Shown here piece by piece: positions 38,109 through 47,891 of a DNA stretch of 48,447 nt (within the stretch, counting starts at the first letter, position 1; each line of letters begins with the position of its first letter). Under the pieces are notes generated by a model. That model ran no database searches. It saw nothing but the letters and a program-made list of their open reading frames with translations, and was not told where the DNA came from. The stretch is from Leptolyngbyaceae cyanobacterium CSU_1_3 (lineage in GTDB: Bacteria > Cyanobacteriota > Cyanobacteriia > Leptolyngbyales > Leptolyngbyaceae), in NCBI GenBank assembly GCA_012034655.1, contig JAAUOZ010000014.1, positions 1 through 48,447 on the forward strand. Direction: 5' to 3'. Position numbers and translations under genes: made by a program.

Positions 38109-39379
38109 CTAGCAGCTAGAAAAAGACAAGCTCGCTTTTGTTAAGGCTGGAACAATGCGATCGCTCGTTGCTCTTGCACCTGACAAATTACGTGCGGTGG
38201 GACCCACTCGTAATGCCGCTAACCCACCCATGACAAATAGCTCACAATCTTGCCAGCGCAAATATTCATCGACAACGGGTAAACCATTCACAATGTCAAG
38301 GGGATGAGTATTCAAAACCTGTTGTAGCAATGGATGGGCTGTTGCATCTAATTGGCTTCCGGTTGCAAGCCAGATGCGTTCGCAATGCGTGTGCGAAGCA
38401 CAATCAATACGTTGATGATGAATACACTCATGCACCGCTGAATTCGTACAGCAGATTCGCCAGCCATTGTCTAACCATTGGGCTTGTGTCACCTGGCACT
38501 GTTCGTAGAAAGTAATTTTCCCATCCCGCTCTAAACGCCGGAGTTGAGTCAGCATGGCTGGTGTCATGGAGCCGCCATTCCGTGCCTGTTGAATCATCTG
38601 CCAGCGAGTAAACCAATTGGGTTCTGCCCAGAAATCTTTGAGGTATTTGGGCCCAACCAGCCGGGATCAGCATCAAATAATTTTTCATAAACGCTGCGAC
38701 GAGACATCAGCATCACCTCTGCGCCTCGCTGAATCGCACCGACGGCTAAATGCCCACTGGTTAACCCACCCCCAATGATCAGCACCCGTTCTCCTCGGAG
38801 ATGCGATCCTCTCAAATCGACTTGATGGGAGTGGAGTAGGCGATCCTCTGGATAATTCTGGGAAATTTGATCAACCCAGCCTGGAAAATGGGGTCGTCCT
38901 CCACCATTGGCAATCACCACCCGACGAGCAACCATCGTTTGACCATCTGATAATTCCAAACAGAAGCGCGAACGGCGATCGCTGAAAGGTTGAATTTGCA
39001 CCACCTGAGCCGGATACACACAGGTTTGCAATTGCCAGCGACGAATCACTTCCTGACAAAAATCTTGAAACAGGTTCGTTCCTGGTAAGTCGTAGGGCGC
39101 AAAGAGTTCATTGGGGCGACGTTCGGCAAAGGTGCGAAGGGCATGAGGAGCAGGGTCTGGTTGATGCACAGCGGGCGATCTGAGATGGGGAATCTCCAGT
39201 GCCGCAAATTGATGGTTCCACTGGCGCATCCAGGTGCCGCTGGGGTCAAACACGAGAAAACGTCTTCGCATCGATTTCTTTTTCTGCAAAAGATGAGTCA
39301 CCAGCGTCAGGGCATGGGGTCCCGCCCCGATGATTGCCAGGTCGATAGAGTCTGGTAGAGCGAACACGGCATCAGGCAT
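38109..39379 (-). CDS. FAD/NAD(P)-binding oxidoreductase of the zinc island (apparent frameshift)
   Basis: The first frame ends in PGWLGPNTSK. Restoring one base in the GGG/CCC run at 38649-38654 joins it to the second frame as GWLGPKYLKDFWAEPNWFTR, giving about 423 residues. N-terminal FAD site: LAIIGAGPHALTLVTHLL. Then FDPSGTWMRQWNHQF, a second dinucleotide site (RVLIIGGGLTSGHLAVGA) and a C-terminal FAD contact (LFVMGGLAALRVGP). The pattern is that of the lysine/ornithine N-monooxygenase-like flavoproteins. The substrate is unknown. It is divergent from the SCO5389-like gene, with a Zur-box-like palindrome in between, so it is probably repressed by Zur. It could make a metal ligand, but that is speculation. 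Confidence 0.82.
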
Positions 39380-39399
39380 GAATCAATTGCTAAATTATG

Positions 39400-39419
39400 A
39401 GAATGATTATCATTTTAGT
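39400..39419. promoter_or_regulatory. Zur box-like palindrome between the oxidoreductase and SCO5389-like genes
   Basis: The core AATGATTATCATT is a perfect 13-base palindrome. It resembles the Fur-family operator of cyanobacterial Zur and the second copy at 43519-43533 upstream of zur. It lies 21 bp from the oxidoreductase start and 49 bp from the plus-strand gene, so it can serve both. Confidence 0.75.
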
Positions 39420-39467
39420 TGTATCATAGGACGATGTTTTGCAGTGAATGAATCATCAGGAGAAAAA

Positions 39468-39860
39468 ATGTCTCTAAACGTCAGTGAAGCCCTGATTCAA
39501 CAGGCAGCAGCAGGCGAGGTAGATGAGAAAGCCTTTGTTGAAACCATCCGGCAATCTTTGCCCTATGCCTGGAATATCATCGAGAAGCTATCCTACAGCA
39601 TTCACCAGGAGGGTGAGGAGTGGGCAAACCATGCAGTTGCCCCACCCAACGAGCAGGCACGCGGGCAATTGCTGCGGATGGTGGGTGGAGATGCGATCCG
39701 GGGAGCCGTAGAGCGGCACTTTAACGTGAAGTTAGCGTTTCAAAACTGTCACAACCTGGCAGCCTTTCAGCGTGATCGTCTGGATTCTTCTGCCTACCGT
39801 AACTTCACATCGATTCGGAATCAGATTCTCAACCAAACCCCTGAACTGCAAGACTGCTAA
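39468..39860 (+). CDS. SCO5389-family protein
   Basis: 130 residues from the ATG at 39468, with CAGGAG about 6 bases upstream; a longer frame starting at 39330 has no binding site and crosses the Zur box. The pattern MSLNVSEALIQQAAAGEVDE, VETIRQSLPYAWNIIEKLS, PPNEQARGQLLRM, GAVERHFNVKLAFQNCH and a C-terminal PELQDC fits a family I know as SCO5389. Its function is not established. Conserved acidic residues and a C-terminal cysteine might bind metal. It lies first in the plus-strand Zur-controlled row and is followed after 8 bp by the CobW-like gene. Confidence 0.75.
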   Translation: MSLNVSEALIQQAAAGEVDEKAFVETIRQSLPYAWNIIEKLSYSIHQEGEEWANHAVAPPNEQARGQLLRMVGGDAIRGAVERHFNVKLAFQNCHNLAAFQRDRLDSSAYRNFTSIRNQILNQTPELQDC

Positions 39861-39868
39861 AAGCCCTA

Positions 39869-40644
39869 ATGCCATCCCTCAACATCACATTGGTGTCTGG
39901 TCCACCCGGCGTGGGAAAGACGACCTGGATACGGCAACAAGTCAATTCTGCTGCTGAGACAGCCGTCTATCTAAATCTGGGAGCGGAAAATATTCCCATC
40001 GACACAACCTATCTAGCGACGGAGGTTGCGGGACTCACCGTGCTACCCGTCGAGCAGTTGACTGATTTTTAGCACAACCGCTTGTCGGTTCTGCTGTCTA
40101 CGTTGAATTGGGGTTTCAGATTGATCTCACCTCTCTGATTTTGCCTGACCAGATGGCAGACTGCCGACGAGTGGCGGTATTGCCGCCAGGAACCCGACAC
40201 ACAGAATGGCAGGGCTGGGCAGACGTTGTGGTAACGGGTGTTGAGCCGGGTGTAGCATTATCCCAGCCCCACCTCTGGCGATCTGTCTTATCGGGACAGG
40301 TGCTTGACCCCGCGAGTCTGAATACGTTTTGGTATGAACTAACGCATGGGGCGTATGGCACCGTTCAACGCGCCAAAGGCATTTTTGATGTGGCTGATGG
40401 ACGATCGCTCTATTTTGACTTTGTGGCGGGACTTGCTGAGACGACTTATCTTGAATTGAATTTGCCGCTTTGGTGCAATGGTAGACCCGATCGGTTTAGC
40501 GGCATTGAGGTAGTTGGTGAAGCACTGGATCAAGAAGCAATCGCTGAAATAATCAAAGCGTGCTGCTTAGAAGACCATGTGATCGCCTACTACCAACAAC
40601 AGCTTCGTGAGTCGGTGGGTGAGGGAATAGGGAGTAGGGAGTAG
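39869..40644 (+). CDS. CobW/COG0523-like P-loop protein lacking the CxCC motif (apparent frameshift)
   Basis: The first frame stops at 40072; restoring one T in the TTTTT at 40066-40070 joins it to the second as TDFLAQPLVG and gives about 258 residues. P-loop: VSGPPGVGKTTW. The C terminus has a CobW-like domain (AYGTVQRAKGIFDVADGR, YLELNLPLWCNG). Between them, the GCxCC metal motif and the NKxD guanine motif of normal members are not visible, and the G domain is strongly shortened. COG0523 proteins are metal chaperones or insertases induced by zinc starvation in many bacteria; the same role here is inferred from location. The last codons lie inside a heptamer repeat. Confidence 0.68.
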
Positions 40645-40704
40645 GGAGTAGAATCACTCCATTCCCATTGCCCCTTCCCCACTCCCCATTCCCCACTCCC
40701 CATC
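40621..40704. repeat. GGGAGTA-type heptamer repeats forming a stem
   Basis: TAGGGAGTAGGGAGTAGGGA, then after a spacer CCCCACTCCCC and CCCCATTCCCC. The halves are complementary, so the region can fold. It covers the 3' end of the CobW-like gene and supplies its stop. A similar block is at 44613-44700. Confidence 0.75.
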
Positions 40705-40735
40705 TTTATCAAATTCAATTAGGAGAGCAACGTTA

Positions 40736-41548
40736 ATGAAAATCGCAGTAATGTCTTGCATTCACGGCAACTATGAAGCGTTGAATGCTGTGCTATCGGA
40801 TGTGGATAACCACAACGTAGATAAAATCTACTGTCTCGGTGATTTAGTTGGATATGGACCTCACCCGAATGCGGTGGTGGAGATGATTCGCGCTCTGGAT
40901 ATCCCGACCTGTCAGGGATGCTGGGATGAAGACATTGTGGAAGGATTAAACGCTTGTGAATGTAGCTATCCTTCTGTGTTGGCAGAAAAACGCGGCAAGT
41001 TAGCACATGAGTGGACGAACCAAATAATTCACCCTGAAGTGCGAGAATATCTGGCGCAGTTACCCTTGAGCTTGCGGGATGACAACCTATGTTTTGTGCA
41101 TGGCAGTCCTCACAATCAGCATGAGTATCTGTTGCCAGAAGTCGATGCATTTGTGGCGATGGAGCGAGTGCTGGCGACAGGTGCCGATATTTTGTTTTGT
41201 GGCCATACCCATGTGCCCTATGTGCGATCGCTCAATGAAGGACAACTGCAAATTCGAGTTAAATCAACAGGCAAATTAGCAGAGGATATGAGTTTTTCAG
41301 CACCGCTTAAGCGGATTGTAAATGCAGGCTCCGTAGGAGAGCCGCGTCATGGTAGACCGAATGCAACCTATGTCATTTACGACACGAATGATGATCAAAT
41401 TACGTTGCGAGAAGTGGAATATGACTATCAAAAAACCTGTGCCGCCATTATCGAAAAAGGCTTACCACCGATCTTTGCATGGCGATTAGCCAGAGGGATG
41501 GAGTTTGCCGAACGAGCCGATGATCCAACTCATGTATGTGAGCGATAA
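40736..41548 (+). CDS. Calcineurin-like phosphoesterase homologue with Cys in two metal-ligand positions
   Basis: A 270-residue protein of the YfcE/MJ0936 type. The first motif reads MSCIHGN (normal SDIHGN), so C8 replaces the first aspartate. GDLVGYGP is intact. The third motif is GCWDED (normal GN-x-D), with C62 in place of the asparagine. VHGSPHN and GHTHVPY are normal. The two changed residues are ligands of the dinuclear metal centre in the family, so the site could hold a different metal or have lost activity. TAGGAGAGC lies ahead of the start. It is the first of three genes in a row (2 bp to the methyltransferase) and lies in the Zur-controlled island. Confidence 0.88.
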   Translation: MKIAVMSCIHGNYEALNAVLSDVDNHNVDKIYCLGDLVGYGPHPNAVVEMIRALDIPTCQGCWDEDIVEGLNACECSYPSVLAEKRGKLAHEWTNQIIHPEVREYLAQLPLSLRDDNLCFVHGSPHNQHEYLLPEVDAFVAMERVLATGADILFCGHTHVPYVRSLNEGQLQIRVKSTGKLAEDMSFSAPLKRIVNAGSVGEPRHGRPNATYVIYDTNDDQITLREVEYDYQKTCAAIIEKGLPPIFAWRLARGMEFAERADDPTHVCER

Positions 41549-41550
41549 CC

Positions 41551-42252
41551 ATGAGTGAAAACCCATTTGATTTTGATCAGAATCCTAATTTGCCAACGAC
41601 TGATTATGACATTGCAGTACGGCAAAGTATTCCGGGCTATGAGGCAATGCTCACAATGCTGACAGCTTTATTCCAACTCTATTTGACGGATGATGCTCAC
41701 ATTCTTGTGGTTGGAGCAGGCGGTGGCAATGAAATTAGTGCTTTGAGTCAAACTCATCCAACCTGGCAGTTTACGGGTGTTGATCCTTCTGAAAAAATGT
41801 TGGCAGTGGCTCAATCCAAGGTTGAATCTTTGGGAATTGAGGATCGTGTCACATTGCACAAGGTCGTTGTGCAAGACCTGCCGATACATCGATACAGTGC
41901 TGCGACCAGCCTACTCGTGATGCATTTTCTACCCGATGATGGCACCAAGCTGGATTACCTCAAGGCGATCGCGGCTCGGCTTCAACCGGGTAGCCCGTTT
42001 GTGCTGGTGGATTCGCATGGAGATAAGCAATCAGAGGTGTTTAAGCGATTGGTTGATGGATGGCAGAAACGAGCACAACTGGCAGGGATGGAATCGCAGC
42101 GGCTCAGCGAACTTGCTGACGGAGTATGGCAACATATCCAATGTATTTCAGAAGAACGAACTCTGGAGTTGTTAGCTCAAGCTGGTTTTACCAAAGTAAC
42201 TCGTTTTTATACTGGCTTTATTTTCGCAGGCTGGTTCGCATTTACAGAATAG
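41551..42252 (+). CDS. SAM-dependent class I methyltransferase
   Basis: A 233-residue protein. Motif I ILVVGAGGGNEIS, motif II with the acidic ribose ligand FTGVDPSEKMLAVAQ, then LHKVVVQDLP and LLVMHFLPDD. The C-terminal half is a helical substrate cap. The target is unknown. It starts 2 bp after the phosphoesterase stop, is followed by a second phosphoesterase-like gene after 37 bp, and is probably cotranscribed with both. Possible jobs are ligand or cofactor modification in zinc stress; nothing in the sequence decides this. Confidence 0.88.
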   Translation: MSENPFDFDQNPNLPTTDYDIAVRQSIPGYEAMLTMLTALFQLYLTDDAHILVVGAGGGNEISALSQTHPTWQFTGVDPSEKMLAVAQSKVESLGIEDRVTLHKVVVQDLPIHRYSAATSLLVMHFLPDDGTKLDYLKAIAARLQPGSPFVLVDSHGDKQSEVFKRLVDGWQKRAQLAGMESQRLSELADGVWQHIQCISEERTLELLAQAGFTKVTRFYTGFIFAGWFAFTE

Positions 42253-42289
42253 GTGACAATTTCCAAATTACAAAGGCGTGTAGCATCAG

Positions 42290-43036
42290 ATGACCTGTTG
42301 GGCAATTTTGAGTGGCATTGAAGGGAATTTAGCAGCTTACGAAGCGGTGTTGGCAGATATCAAGCGGCAACGACACCCGGTAGAAGAACTGTATATCCTG
42401 GGCGATGTGATTGCGGCAACCCCTGCCAGTATCAAAGTAATTCAACGAATTCAGTCTCCTCGCGCCAATGAACCTGTGCCCCAGGTGTGTCAGGGTTGGT
42501 GGGAAGAACAGTTGCTGATCTTACATGGCTTAGGACGCACCGGAGAACCAACTGAACTAGTTGAGCGATATGGCATGGACATGGTAAAAACCTTGTGGGA
42601 TGCGATTCCAAGAGAAATGGTGGAATGGGTGCGATCGCTCGATTTTGGTTTCTTTGAACTGGACTGTTTGTTAATTCACGGGAGTAGTGTCAGTGTGAGT
42701 GATGAGCTAACACCGGATACACCCCCAATTCAAATGCTCGATCGTCTCATGCGAATGGATGCTAACACTTTATTTTGTGGTCGTTCTGGAACGACATTTC
42801 AGTATCAGATTCGGCAAGGTACTGTGACATCCAGTGTGACAACTCTGGACAAGGTTATCTCACCACAAGCAACCCAGGTAAAACCTCGGCAGATTGTTGG
42901 CGTTGGCAATGTTGGACGCATTCCTGGTCAAGCCACTTACACGCTTTATCATCCCAATTCGAACCGAATTGAATTCAAAACTGTTCGCTACGGCTCTGGA
43001 AGAGGATTTCAAACCGTAGAAAATCACAGTTCTTAG
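42290..43036 (+). CDS. Degenerate calcineurin-like phosphoesterase paralogue
   Basis: A 248-residue protein with the overall pattern of the 40736 protein but most metal ligands lost. SDIHGN is SGIEGN, GN-x-D is QGWWEE and GHTH is GRSGTT; GDVIAAT and IHGSS are still visible. It is likely catalytically dead as a phosphoesterase and may act as a partner or metal-responsive subunit of its intact neighbour. MTCWAIL at the start has a cysteine at residue 3. Weak binding site. It lies after the methyltransferase in the same direction and ends 36 bp before the convergent zur gene. Confidence 0.8.
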   Translation: MTCWAILSGIEGNLAAYEAVLADIKRQRHPVEELYILGDVIAATPASIKVIQRIQSPRANEPVPQVCQGWWEEQLLILHGLGRTGEPTELVERYGMDMVKTLWDAIPREMVEWVRSLDFGFFELDCLLIHGSSVSVSDELTPDTPPIQMLDRLMRMDANTLFCGRSGTTFQYQIRQGTVTSSVTTLDKVISPQATQVKPRQIVGVGNVGRIPGQATYTLYHPNSNRIEFKTVRYGSGRGFQTVENHSS

Positions 43037-43071
43037 TGAATTTTTAATTAGTTTTAAGATAAACCGCGCAA

Positions 43072-44612
<1,541 letters not shown>

Positions 44613-44614
<2 letters not shown>

Positions 44615-44700
44615 TGGGAGTAGTGAATGGGAAATGGGGAATGGGGTGAAGAGGTTAAAAGTTTTCTTACGCCTTTACCTCCCTACTCCCCACTCCCTAT
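44613..44700. repeat. Second GGGAGTA/GGGAATG heptamer block
   Basis: GGGAGTAGTGAATGGGAAAT then GGGGAATGGGG, and complementary CTCCCTACTCCCCACTCCC about 45 bp later. It can fold in the hemB-znuA gap and is like 40621-40704. A small remnant (CCCTACTCCCCATG) precedes znuB. Confidence 0.7.
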
Positions 44701-44744
44701 CTCATCAAACGAAAAACTGCTGTAAATACGTGAGGATACTTCAG

Positions 44745-45869
44745 ATGATTCATTCAAACACAAGATTACAGCCATCCAGCAGTCTCGTCCGGCGGTTGTC
44801 TGTTGCGGTGGTGTCTGCGATTGCACTCAGCCTGGGAAGTTGTGCAACCAATACGCCTTCCGGTTCTGAATCGCCTCAATCAGATGCGTCTCCGGCGGCG
44901 GCGACAGCAGATGAGTTGCAGGTGGTGACGACCTTTCTGCCGATTACGCAATTTACAAAAGCCGTAGCGGGCGATCGGGCAGAGGTAACTCAACTGTTAC
45001 CTACCAATGTCGGTCCCCATGACTATCAAGCAAAGCCGGAAGATGCTCAGAAGTTGGCGAAAGCCGATGTGCTAGTGCAAAACGGGCTAGAGATGGAGGA
45101 GTTTCTGGAGGACCTGGTTAAAAATGCAGGGAATGCCAACCTGAAGGTGATTGATTCCAGTCAGGGTGTACAGACCATTACGACAGAATCGATCGAAGGG
45201 GAAGCCCATGACCATGACCACGATCATGGCGCAAATGAAAAAGCTGAAGCCGGACATGGACATGATCATGGAAAATACAATCCTCATATCTGGCTGGATC
45301 CGAAGCGGGCAATTCGGCAGGTAGAAAACATTCGGGATGGGCTGATTGCGGCAGATTCAGCAGGAAAAGATGTGTATACCGCCAATGCATCTGCCTACAT
45401 TCAGCAGTTACGGGATTTGGATGCCGAAACCACAAAGCTGCTGCAACCCTACGCCGGGAAAACCTTTGTCGCCTTCCACGACTTTGCGCCCTATTTTGCC
45501 CAAAGCTATAACTTGAAGGCAACGTTCCTGGTTGATGTACCAGAGGAAAACCCCTCTCCCAATGATGTGAAGCGAGTGATGGATACAGTGAAGGCAAGCA
45601 ATTTGCAAACACTTTTGACCGAACCCCAGAGTGGACAAGATGCGTTTGCGTCACTGGCGAAGGATTTGAATGTGCAGGTGAGCACCTTTAACCCACTCGA
45701 AACGGGAGGTTCTGAGGCGATCCAACCCGATTACTACCTCACCACCATGCGACAGAATGTCAAAACGTTGGTGACGGCATTTACAGGACAATCAACTCAA
45801 TCTTTTCTGCCGCTCTGGACACCCCAACCTGTTGCCACTGTCCCACAAACTGTTGGATTGCGGTTTTAG
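44745..45869 (+). CDS. znuA: Zinc ABC transporter substrate-binding lipoprotein
   Basis: 374 residues from the ATG at 44745, with GAGG about 10 bases ahead; the longer frame from 44634 comes from the heptamer repeat and is not likely coding. The signal peptide ends in the lipobox LSLGSCA, so Cys is lipid-modified. Family motifs: VVTTFLPITQFTKAV, GPHDYQAKPEDAQ (His ligand), a His/Asp-rich loop (HDHDHDHG, GHGHDHG), NPHIWLDP, AFHDFAPYFA and TLLTEPQSG. It captures zinc outside the membrane and hands it to ZnuB. The His loop is typical of zinc, not manganese, members. Ten bp before znuC. Confidence 0.94.
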   Translation: MIHSNTRLQPSSSLVRRLSVAVVSAIALSLGSCATNTPSGSESPQSDASPAAATADELQVVTTFLPITQFTKAVAGDRAEVTQLLPTNVGPHDYQAKPEDAQKLAKADVLVQNGLEMEEFLEDLVKNAGNANLKVIDSSQGVQTITTESIEGEAHDHDHDHGANEKAEAGHGHDHGKYNPHIWLDPKRAIRQVENIRDGLIAADSAGKDVYTANASAYIQQLRDLDAETTKLLQPYAGKTFVAFHDFAPYFAQSYNLKATFLVDVPEENPSPNDVKRVMDTVKASNLQTLLTEPQSGQDAFASLAKDLNVQVSTFNPLETGGSEAIQPDYYLTTMRQNVKTLVTAFTGQSTQSFLPLWTPQPVATVPQTVGLRF

Positions 45870-45878
45870 GAGGGTTGC

Positions 45879-46643
45879 TTGAGAGAAATCGTGCTATCGG
45901 TTGAGCAACTCACGGTTTATCGCGAAACCTATGCGGCGGTGCAGGATGTTTCATTTTCTCTAGAGAGCGGTATAGATACGGCGATCGTCGGACCCAATGG
46001 TGCGGGTAAGAGTACGTTGGTGCAAGCGATTTTGGGCATTCTGCCACGGCAGTCAGGGGATGTTTTTATCTTGGGGCAACCTCTGTCTTGTCGGGGTTCT
46101 CTTGCACCTGCAATCCGACAGCAAATTGCCTATCTGCCGCAAAATTTTCTGTTCGATCGCCGTATCCCCATGACCGTCGAAGAATTGGTGGGATTGGGCT
46201 GGGATAAATTGGGGTTTCAGTTGCCCTGGAAAGACCACCGCAAACGCCGTCATGCCATTCGTGAAGCGTTGGTACGGGTCGATGCGGCCCATCTCATGCA
46301 CAAAATGATCAGTGGGCTATCGGGTGGCGAAACCAAGCGCGTACTCCTAGCATATTGCCTGGTTCGTCCCCGTCGGCTGTTGATCCTCGATGAAGCCCCG
46401 GCAGGATTAGATGTGCGGGGTGAGTCAGAGTTCTACCAACTGCTGTACCAACTTAAACGAGAGCAAGGCTGGGCAATCTTGCAAATTTCTCATGACTTAG
46501 ATATGGTGCGGCGACACTGCGATCGCGTTATCTGCCTGAACCGCACGTTACTTTGCCAGGGAACTCCAGAGGTCGCCCTTTCCTCCGATAATCTCTCGGC
46601 TGCCTACGGATCGGAATTTGTTCGCTATCGCCATCGGCATTAA
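45879..46643 (+). CDS. znuC: Zinc ABC transporter ATPase
   Basis: A 254-residue protein. Walker A GPNGAGKST, Q-loop PQNFLFDRRIPMT, signature LSGGETKRVLLA, Walker B LLILDEAPAGLD and H-loop ISHDLDMV are all present. The start is TTG at 45879 (GGAGGG 9 bases ahead); no ATG lies in frame before VEQLTVY. It powers import through ZnuB. Between znuA and znuB. Confidence 0.93.
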   Translation: MREIVLSVEQLTVYRETYAAVQDVSFSLESGIDTAIVGPNGAGKSTLVQAILGILPRQSGDVFILGQPLSCRGSLAPAIRQQIAYLPQNFLFDRRIPMTVEELVGLGWDKLGFQLPWKDHRKRRHAIREALVRVDAAHLMHKMISGLSGGETKRVLLAYCLVRPRRLLILDEAPAGLDVRGESEFYQLLYQLKREQGWAILQISHDLDMVRRHCDRVICLNRTLLCQGTPEVALSSDNLSAAYGSEFVRYRHRH

Positions 46644-46654
46644 CCCTACTCCCC

Positions 46655-47488
46655 ATGACCGAACTTACCCGCATCATCGAACTCTTCCAACTCCCCTTTA
46701 TGCAACGGGCACTTTTGGGTGGCATCCTCACGGGGTTAATGGGTGGAATGCTGGGAAGCTTCACGATCCTGCGCCAATTGTCATTCTTCAGTGATGCATT
46801 AGGGCATTCAGCTTTGTTGGGCATCAGTATTGGCTTACTGATCGGCATTAATCCATCCGTTGTATTGCTGCCCTTTGCCGTCTGCTTTGCTTTGGGGGTC
46901 ACGTATCTATTAGAACGCACTCGCTTATGGACGGATGCGCTACTTAATATCATTTATTCTTCATCATTGGCGATCGCTGTCATTGTCCTCAGCTTTGTCG
47001 GGCAGTACAAAGGTGGACTGAATAACCTGCTGTTTGGCGATATTCTGGCGGTGCGAGAACTGGATTTAGTCTTTAGTGGTTTGTTATTGATTGCTTGTAC
47101 GGTATTTATTGGTCTAACGTTGCGAACGCAAATGTTGCTGACCTTGCATGAACCATTGGCGATCGCCCGTGGAGTTTCGGTTTCGGCTCAGCGTACCGCC
47201 TTTATTGTGTTGCTATCGCTGGTAGTGGGCATTTCGATCAAGGCGATCGGGGTGTTGCTGGTGAGTGCGTTTGTGGTGATTCCTGCCTGCGCCGCCCGAT
47301 TGCTGAGCCGGACATTCACCAACTACGTGGTGCTATCGGCAGGGTTAGGAGCCTTGAGTGCGGTGGCTGGGATGCTGATTTCAGCCGCATTTAATTTGCC
47401 TTCTGGTCCCAGTATTGTGGCAACCCAATTAGTGATTTTTCTAACGACAATGGCATTGCCCCAATTACGTGCTTTAGGACATGGGTAA
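46655..47488 (+). CDS. znuB: Zinc ABC transporter permease
   Basis: A 277-residue protein of the ABC-3 family with about eight membrane helices (for example ALLGGILTGLMGGMLGSF, AIAVIVLSFVG, LLLIACTVFIGLTL). LGHSALLGISIG and the GVLLVSAFVVIPACAARL block are family hallmarks. Twelve bp after znuC, overlapping or touching the next small gene. Confidence 0.93.
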   Translation: MTELTRIIELFQLPFMQRALLGGILTGLMGGMLGSFTILRQLSFFSDALGHSALLGISIGLLIGINPSVVLLPFAVCFALGVTYLLERTRLWTDALLNIIYSSSLAIAVIVLSFVGQYKGGLNNLLFGDILAVRELDLVFSGLLLIACTVFIGLTLRTQMLLTLHEPLAIARGVSVSAQRTAFIVLLSLVVGISIKAIGVLLVSAFVVIPACAARLLSRTFTNYVVLSAGLGALSAVAGMLISAAFNLPSGPSIVATQLVIFLTTMALPQLRALGHG

Positions 47489-47495
47489 ACGTGCA

Positions 47496-47822
47496 ATGTC
47501 TGGATCTGATATTACTCCCGAAATTTTGCAGACGATCGAGATTCTGGAAGCCTTGGAAACCTTGCTGGACAAGGCTCCCAGTGCTGAAATCGAGGATATT
47601 TTGCAGGAAGCCTGGATTAAGGTGAGTGAAACCTTCCCAGATGATTTCAAAGAGGCTACGCGGGAAGATGCCGGAGCAGAGGGCTTACGGCGTTATATCC
47701 GCATCAAGGCATTTTTTGAGAATCCCACCGAGAATTCTGTCAGTCCGGAAGAATTAGAGGCATATTACCGCAATCGTGAACCCGTGGATGAAGATTCAGC
47801 AGAGTTTTTCTTTCCAGAGTGA
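47496..47822 (+). CDS. Small acidic protein at the end of the znu row
   Basis: 108 residues from the ATG at 47496 (a start at 47481 would overlap znuB by 8 bp and add MGKRA). Acidic and helical: ILQTIEILEALETLLDKAPS, IEDILQEAWIKVSETFP, then GLRRYIRIKAFFEN and an acidic tail ending SAEFFFPE. No cysteine or recognised family. Its place in the row suggests control by zur, but not a function. Confidence 0.65.
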   Translation: MSGSDITPEILQTIEILEALETLLDKAPSAEIEDILQEAWIKVSETFPDDFKEATREDAGAEGLRRYIRIKAFFENPTENSVSPEELEAYYRNREPVDEDSAEFFFPE

Positions 47823-47891
47823 GGGGCGATTCTCCTGCGGAGACACTTTGTGAACGAAACTGCTGATTCAATGAAGCTAAAGTCTTACAGT

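Noticed and set aside
39330..39467. A longer start for the SCO5389-like gene
   Set aside because: It would run across the Zur-box-like palindrome and lacks a binding site; the ATG at 39468 has GGAG and matches the family start.
1624..40070. Reading all split genes as programmed ribosomal frameshifts
   Set aside because: Too many unrelated genes share the pattern and most sites lack canonical slippery heptamers; only the transposase is a reasonable candidate.
44634..44744. A longer ZnuA start at 44634
   Set aside because: The extra 37 residues come from the heptamer repeat and would place the signal peptide internally; the ATG at 44745 has a binding site and direct signal peptide.
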